From: Phytoseiulus persimilis
Taxonomy: Eukaryota; Arthropoda; Arachnida; Mesostigmata; Phytoseiidae
Assembly: GCA_037576195.1 (NCBI GenBank)
Contig: CM075101.1
Coordinates: forward strand, 14,446,001 to 14,510,000
Reading direction: 5' to 3'
DNA length: 64,000 nt
In this document: positions 57,312-64,000 of the stretch, one piece after another
How the letters are laid out: every line of letters starts with the position of its first letter
Position numbering within the stretch: position 1 is the stretch's first letter
The notes under the pieces: generated by a model
Told to the model about the DNA's origin: nothing
Database searches by the model: none
Seen by the model: the letters and a program-made list of their open reading frames with translations, nothing else
Program-made: the position numbers and the translations under genes

Positions 57312-60300
57312 GCATTTCTGTGACGCAATGAGAAATAATTAGAGGTAAAGGGAAGAGTGTTAAGACCAAAGTTTCTCATAACTGTGAGCTGGGCAAAAGT
57401 GATCTTCATCGTTTCCTCGTATCTCGCAGCATGACGAGGCGAACGATGACGAAAGGGAAGAGAACGACCAATCAATATTTCAGAGCTCGTTGCGGTAAAC
57501 CTTAGCGCTTATGGTACATGGTCTGATGTCGATCGTTTCAAGACTATCAATTTCCGTTTCACGTTGAACGGGAGCGCAGTTCTGCTTTTCACTCGACATC
57601 GCGAGATACTGTGACTGGAAGCGTGCCTCACACGCAGTTGGGGTCCAAGTCAAGCGGTGCCCGGGGCAGACCGGCAGAAGTGAGCCGCAACGCTCAAAAG
57701 CGCTAATGCGCTCAGCGTTCCTCCGACCATGATGATCATGACTCGTTCATCATTCATCTATTGTCATTTATCTCCTCATAAAGCCTCTTCGATGCATCGA
57801 CCTATAACGACGATTCTGCGCCCGCTAGGCTCTGTGGGCCGCGATTCTGCTCTCGGTCCGGATTTCGTCTCCGCTGGAGTAGGGGAGATTCCCGACTCCG
57901 GATCCATCTGTCCTCAGCTTTGCGCCCCCTCGAGACATCGAGATGCAAGTCCGAATGGGTGCCTCCTCAGGCACGTTCGTGTGCCTGAGATGAAGGGAAT
58001 TTCCAAAGTCAAAGAGATTCACAGCACTCCATCTCACCCACGCCCCTAACTCCGGTGGGGCGAAATTTCGTTCAGGAGATGGAATTTAATCTCCAATCCA
58101 GACACGGATATGGATAATCAGATGGTGTAGTGCAATCAACGGAGTCACTTCCTAATTTCTCTCAGGCAGATTCAAGCAGAGGGCCGTCAACCATCTACGA
58201 GTTCGCTACGAAGGGTCGTTTGACGAAACGGATGGTTAGAACTGCTCTGCATGGCCCCAAGCATCCCGATGCTTACTTCAGTGTACTTTGAGATACATGC
58301 GCCATGGGGGTTTCAGAGTTACATCAGAGGGAAGGTAACCGTGATTTGATTTACTCGACCCGATAAAGTGGTTATCGACTCTCGGATCCTTGCTCAGATT
58401 CAGGAGACGGGTCACGGAATCGTGTCATTATCGATTGGCGGACTTGATCCACTGAAGCTCCTTCCGATCGAACGGCGACGTAGCAAGAGAATCGGATGAG
58501 TCTCAATACAGAGCTCGAAAGGCTTCCGGTTCCGAGTCTCGCCTCAAGATCGTTCTGACGCGCGCAAATATAGCATTACGAGATTGACAACGATATGTTG
58601 GGTGGAAAAGTGTCGGCGTTCATTCCCGAGAGACTAGAATATATTTCTGGAATCATAGATTCCGCCTCATTGATGGAGCCCTCTGCACGACGCATATTTG
58701 AACACAGTAAAGCGGAATGCGATACTACGTGACCATGGTTGTCAATATGCGCAATATGCTTCATGGTTCGAAGCGTCGACTCTGCACCCGCTGTTCACTT
58801 GAGTTCAGTTGGAGCTGACGCTCTTGCTGCTACTGTTCACGTCACTAGACTCATTACGTAGTAAATATTTCATAACGCGCACATCGAGCCGAATTCGTGG
58901 TCGTTCGCTCCTCTACCGATGCCTGGAGTGAGCCACGGTCTCACAATTACCTCTCTGCGGCAACCAATACAACCAAAACTATATTGGTGCAAGAACACAT
59001 ATGATGTTGCAAGATCTGAGCATTTTTCATGAGAATGAGAATGTTCTCTGACTCCCAGCTTACGTTTCTGATGACACCTGCTGCCCCGCAGTTCCAGCTC
59101 GTTCATGTACGGGGGCTCACATAGGCGCGTTCCCTGAGCATTTACGCACATGAATTCTCATTTGCATAGCTTTAACCTTAATTACACAGCCATTCGGATA
59201 ACTCTGCGTAATTTTATTCGCCCTTGGCGGCTCCATCCTCGTGCCTATTCTGGAGTCTCCCAAACACTCTTCCACTAGAGCGTGTCTGAATTTAATGATT
59301 GTAATGTACGCAATCGACCTCGCTGATCGTTCTCTCAGGCCGATTCGAAAAAGTCTCGTTGATGATTATTGAATAAGCTCCGAGCTGGCATCGAGTCCCG
59401 TTCGCACTGCAAAAAGCAGAGGTCGTCGAGGATACCTGTTCGATGACCCCGATGACGGGACGAATTGAACTTGCGATCTGCGAGCATCACCAGCGACAGA
59501 GTCCACGTTTCGACAGTATTCAGACTCTCTCCTTCCACGCGGCGCGGGAGGGTAGAAATAGTGGGTGAGGAGAACACATGATATTACGCTTCCACCACGT
59601 ATCAATTAAGATGTACCTATTACTCCAGGTTGGAATCCTTCAGAATGAACCGACTGTTCAGCATTCGGATTTCGCGCAAGGTCAGCTGTACTGCGTTACT
59701 CTGACACGTCACAGAACAAGCGAACGGAATTAGGTATGAATTTAAGCGAAGCCACTGTTGTCTTCCGAGGGTCGAAATTATCCACGTGCCTAGGAATGAA
59801 CGAATGGTTCAAGTCTGCTCGATTTCAGGGAGTTGAGGACTTCTACATACCGGGGAAGATACTCGGATCGGACTCTGCTGACTCTGCTGGAAGGAACCCT
59901 TCTCATCGGGAGTTAGCGACGAATCCCTGGTCGATGTCAACATGGGGAGCATTGTTTTAACTAGCTTTTGGAGTCCATTCCGCGTAGCAGCCTCAAGATG
60001 ACTCCTCCTCGCGAGGCTCCTGAACGCCGGAAGGCAACAATCGATGTGCGGCACGACTCTGGAGAATAAAACAGTTGAAAAGTTCCCTGGTTGGTTTCGA
60101 GGAGAAAAACTACGAATCATGCGTAGAGTGTTGTCTACAATGAGTAATCTGTATACTCAACGATGACCGTTGAACTCAGCTCATTTGAGAAAATTTCAAC
60201 AGAAAACCGAGTCCTGCGAGCGTCGAAGGGAGCGCTCAGAGTTGGTTGATTGGAGATCCGACCACTGAAGCTTTTCGTTGCCCAGCCTGACTATATCAAA

Positions 60301-61227
60301 GGCAACTATAACTGACACTTGAAATCGCCTATCGGATGGAAATCGGATTCCTCCCTCGTCTCTGAGGTCATATTGTAAGGGTTTGAAACTCGGAATAATA
60401 TATTGCAAGTAGGCTCCCGAACCGTTGACTGGCCGAGTACCATCACCCGCGAGGTTTCTTGGGACTGGATGTTTCCTACCCTCATCGTTCGGCAGGTCTC
60501 CAGGACGGATCCAATCTCGACAGAATCTATGCACGTGGGCTCGCGCTCTCAGTAGAATCTCGAACACCGATCAATAATCACGGCTGGAGCGAGGGACACA
60601 TCTCAGACCCCACCCAGCGTCATTTCTAAAAATCAAGTTGATGAGTAAGCTGCAGGTCGATTGGTGGCCAAGCAGCCGCTAGGGGCTAACTACCTGCGCT
60701 GAGTGGTGAGTCGACCTCAAAGTTGCGCAACGCTCCGATTGGTTCTCTAGGAAGGGAAGAGGCCATCCTATTCCAACCACCGGGTGGCATTCCCGGATCG
60801 GTTTGTTTTGGCCGAGTTTGTGGCACTTTCAAATCGGTTTGTTTTGCACGATTTCGTTTTGGCCGTAACTTTGTCAGTTCTCCGAAACACAAGTCAAAAA
60901 GTGGTCGGTAGATAACTTCAAGGCGGTCATTTCGGCTCCTGTGTAGGGATGATAAAAGTTGCGGCTAGGTGGTGGTTTAAAGGAGCAGTTTAGGGGAGGC
61001 TAAGGCCTCCTCTTTGGAAGGCGGCTGTACGAACTCGATCGGTTGCCTTCAGACGTTGCTCGGTAAGTTCTGTGGAGCAAGACCAACGATATCCGACATC
61101 CTTCCAGCTATCGATCGCAAAGAAGGAATTCAGAATACGATAATTTTCTCATCGAGTAATGAGCGAAAGATGAAAGGGTTAAGCCCCCTGCTCAACTTGA
61201 GGGGGGGGGACCATTCTGAATCAACGG
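57312..61227. other. Spacer without recognisable genes
   Basis: Only short, overlapping open frames are present. Two copies of ATCGGTTTGTTTTG lie 34 bp apart (near 60799 and 60833), and a nine-G run occurs at 61201-61209. Nothing else stands out. Confidence 0.45.
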
Positions 61228-61440
61228 AATCAGCGATAACAGTAGAGTAGCTTCCCGTGGATCCCGGCATCCCACGGCTTCCCGAAATTCGACAAGACCA
61301 AGAGTCGCCAGAAGAGTCTTTCCACTCCGCCTTCCGACGGGCAGCACCATAACAGCAGAGCAGATTCCCGTGGATCCCGTCTCCGCTCGGCTCCCCGAAA
61401 TTTGGCGAGAGAGCAGGTCACAAGACAAGTCTTTCTCTGC
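61228..61440. repeat. Diverged tandem duplication, about 110-bp unit
   Basis: Copy 1 contains GATAACAGTAGAGTAGCTTC, then CCGTGGATCCCGGC and CGGCTTCCCGAAATTCG. Copy 2 contains CATAACAGCAGAGCAGATTC, then CCGTGGATCCCGTC and CGGCTCCCCGAAATTTG. The order is conserved and both copies end in a stretch containing AAGAGTCTTTCC / AAGTCTTTCTC. No coding function is seen. Confidence 0.75.
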
Positions 61441-62336
61441 ATGGGTTCGGAATCGGTTGTGCGGTTATGATTTGATGCATACCGACAGTAAGAGTTCTGT
61501 AGATGCTGAGCGCACACGTGCGCGGGTTCCATCCGATTGGACATCGAACCCCTCAAGATATGAGGTTCTGATCCGGGAAAGACAAATGAAGCATGGAAAA
61601 CACGCAGGAGGAGAGTTGGATCTTCACCGTGCTGACAGTCTATGAGAACAATTAGAACGATCGCCTTCTGGCCTGTCTGACGGGCCTCATCGATATACTC
61701 TTGGACACCTCGATTCCTGCCTCCGTAGTTCCTGGAGGTACCAACGATCGCGTGTCATACCCCTTACAGGGCCATGCATCAGCGAAGGCGACTTTTCAGT
61801 CACTTCACAAACAGATAACTCCTCGACGCAGAACATCAGCGTAGTGTATCCATTGAGCGAAACAGCGGGCTTCGCGGAAAGTGCGAGAAATCTTCAACTT
61901 TTATACCAGGATTCGGCTGTCTTACTTGATTACGATTTCGGAGCATCTGCTCTTATTCAGATCTTGCTCGTCCCGCGCCGCGCTTAGCTGCGGGCGGAAA
62001 AAACATCAGGAGCGAAGCCCGGAGAAACTCATCCGTTCCCGGGAGCCCCTTCGCTTGATTTCCCTCACCTATCTTGTTTTTGAAGCGAACTCTCTGGCTG
62101 TTCACTCTCGTACACTATCTAGTCCTGCCAACCTTCGGTCATCTGAGCTCAATTCGAACCAAGGGTCAATTGAATTGAAGTTTGTAAAAGGGGCCCTGGC
62201 AGAACTCAGTGCGTACCGTTCTCTTTTCGCAATTATCCCCATGGCTCTCTCACCCATACTTCCCTCAGCTCGTGATGCCCTCAGAGTTCCACAGCCAAGG
62301 ATTCATGTTCGGACCGAATGATCGCAAGTTTCATTC

Positions 62337-63089
62337 GTGGATATTGCGAAAGATTATGGTTCCGAATGCGTCAAGATGACGGATGTTCGCAGACTGTTGT
62401 CAATCGTGATTAGGTGGGGAATCACGACACATTCACCATGCATGTTGACACCGCCGAATCGAGAGTCGAAGTTTCAACAGAAATTGATTTCGAGCTCTTC
62501 GATTCACGACGCCAGAGGAAGCTCGTAACACTGTCTCAGCGAACGACACATTGCAGATGGCTTCCAGTCCGTGGAGGAAGTGGAAGTTATATTTTCAGGA
62601 GCGTGTTGCAGGCGAAGCCGCCATCGCGGAGGCTCAGGAGATACTAAGGAAACCCACCGTGGAAACCGAACATGCGACAATACGGACCTCCTTCGGCGCT
62701 CCGCCGAGGCTCATGACGAGCCTTGATACTCGAGTCATTTCCCTCCTCGACGCCGTGGCAATAATTGAAGACTTCGGAGCGATGATGAGCAGCATCAAGG
62801 CTCGGCGTTTATTGGGCGTTTGCGAAGAGACTGTGAAAGTCTTCGGGAACAACTCTGAATATCAGCAACTACGTCTGGTAGCTCGGTCCCGGGTGAATGC
62901 ATCGGAGAAATCTTGAGAGCTCCTCGAGCTTTCAGTGCGGACGACCTCTCGAGGCTGACATACGCCTCCATCACTACCGTAGAAGTTGAGCGTTCGTTTT
63001 CAGGATTCAAATCCCTCCTGCGAGTCAATTAGAGAGCATTAGATTTCAAGAACTTGAAGAAGTACATCGTCGTATCGTGTAACCGATAA
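62337..63089 (+). pseudogene. hAT-family transposase remnant
   Basis: The 3' part (62928-63089) reads in one frame as a hAT C-terminal dimerisation region: LTYASITTVEVERSFSGFKS, then LLRVN, an amber stop TAG at 63030-63032 where an Arg codon is expected, then LDFKNLKKYIVVSCN and TAA. Upstream (62551-62916), a different frame gives a transposase-like helical segment (GEAAIAEAQEILRKP ... RLLGVCEETVKVFGNN), so at least one frameshift separates them. The N-terminal zinc finger and catalytic core are not recognisable. The copy is inactive. The left boundary is approximate, and I found no terminal inverted repeats or 8-bp duplication. Confidence 0.7.
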
Positions 63090-64000
63090 GAACTTCTGGT
63101 GACCTTTGACTATGAAACCCGAATTTGAACTTTTGATCTTCAGTAGTTCTTGAAATAATGGTGATGGCTCAACAGATGAGAGGAATCAACAGGTGTGTTG
63201 GCTGAACGCTCCTTCCGCTGCATAAAGTCCGAGTTCTCTCCCCCGGACTTCATGTTCCCGTATTGCTTCTCCGGCAATCGTAACCTCCATCCACCCCCAG
63301 TCTCGGCGTAGCGCGTCTTCTTCTTCTAAAGGTGTGATCTCGAGCCATGCACTCCACTGCATCATCGCCAACCAAACTCGGCTTCGACACGAAACATTCA
63401 TACCGCTCACATCGGCGGACCCCAGACTTCTGATAGCAGAAATCGCACTCGACAAGCTGCACTCTCGTGGAACATCTCGAGCCATCCCGAAATTCTGAAC
63501 CTCGCAAACACTCTTTAGGCAGATATGAACGCAATATATCTTGCAAATCCTGCATATACGGCTCATGTTCTGCGCATATTTCGTGCACATTCTCGTGCCC
63601 GAAGTTGAAGCCTCATTGATAACTATGTATTTCTTGTTCTTGTGCATAAAATGCCGTGAGCATTCTTGAGGGAGTTTCCATGCTCTCCGCCGGGGCATCC
63701 GCTCGAGGACAGGAGGTGAATAACGTCAAATTTCCAGTCCAGAACTGGAGTGAGACAGCTGCGTGGTTCGATTGAGTCTACCCGAGAGTCTTCAATCAGA
63801 AAGGTTGCGATTCTGAACGATTTTCCGCGATATAATGGGTGGCGGAATGAATTTCCTGGTCGGGTCGATCCCAACAGTGGAGTCTTTAGGGCCTGATATG
63901 TCATTCAATGCTTCGAATTCCTGTAGCTCCCCGAAGGAGCAGATCAACCGTTCGATCCAGAAAGGGTTCTCATGATGAATTCTTCATGGTTGCGTCTTGG
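63090..64000. other. Terminal stretch without recognisable genes
   Basis: A minus-strand frame of 170 codons (63698-63186) overlaps another minus frame and contains Cys pairs (RICRICKIYC) but no known domain. It may be part of the flanking transposon debris or chance. Confidence 0.4.

Overview
This is eukaryotic nuclear DNA, most likely from an arthropod. The genes are animal-type (attractin/distracted, OXR1, MAK16, PPIL1), the introns are GT-AG and often only 84 to 115 nt, and the intergenic spacers are long. Base composition looks roughly balanced and CpG/TCGA-rich by eye. A mite such as a phytoseiid would fit the composition and compact introns, but that is a weak inference. There is no sign of bacterial or organellar organisation.

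Layout: (1) 1-15729 holds no gene I can recognise, only short random-looking ORFs, simple repeats and one weak candidate 5' exon. (2) 15730-19474 is a tight housekeeping cluster. An unrecognised four-helix membrane protein (minus, two exons) sits head-to-head with the spliceosomal cyclophilin PPIL1 (plus, three exons). PPIL1 is tail-to-tail with the 60S biogenesis factor MAK16 (minus, six exons). I rebuilt the exon structures by following splice sites, phases and family conservation. (3) 19475-25431 is a spacer. (4) 25432-36843 is a full attractin-family gene on the plus strand: 15 exons, 1218 codons before the stop, all junction phases consistent. It lacks the C-type lectin domain and one EGF module found in human attractin. 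(5) 36844-50336 is mostly non-coding. It contains a dead non-LTR retrotransposon fragment (about 40360-41747, minus) that ends beside a perfect 40-bp palindrome, and a T-rich, 3'UTR-like stretch after a possible terminal exon. (6) 50337-52574 is an OXR1/TLDc-family gene (minus) in one uninterrupted 745-codon frame. (7) 52575-64000 is repeat-rich. It has a 306-bp foldback element made of nested palindromic units, a 727-bp inverted-repeat element with a 4-bp target duplication, a degenerate inverted-repeat region, a diverged tandem duplication and a hAT transposase remnant.

The genes do not form a pathway. PPIL1 (spliceosome) and MAK16 (ribosome assembly) are constitutive nuclear genes packed together, attractin is a large type I membrane protein, and OXR1 is an oxidative-stress/V-ATPase-associated TLDc protein. 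I found no CRISPR array, operon, tRNA or rRNA gene, and no clear new multi-gene system. The most unusual sequence objects are the foldback element at 54314-54619 and the isolated perfect palindrome at 40318-40357.
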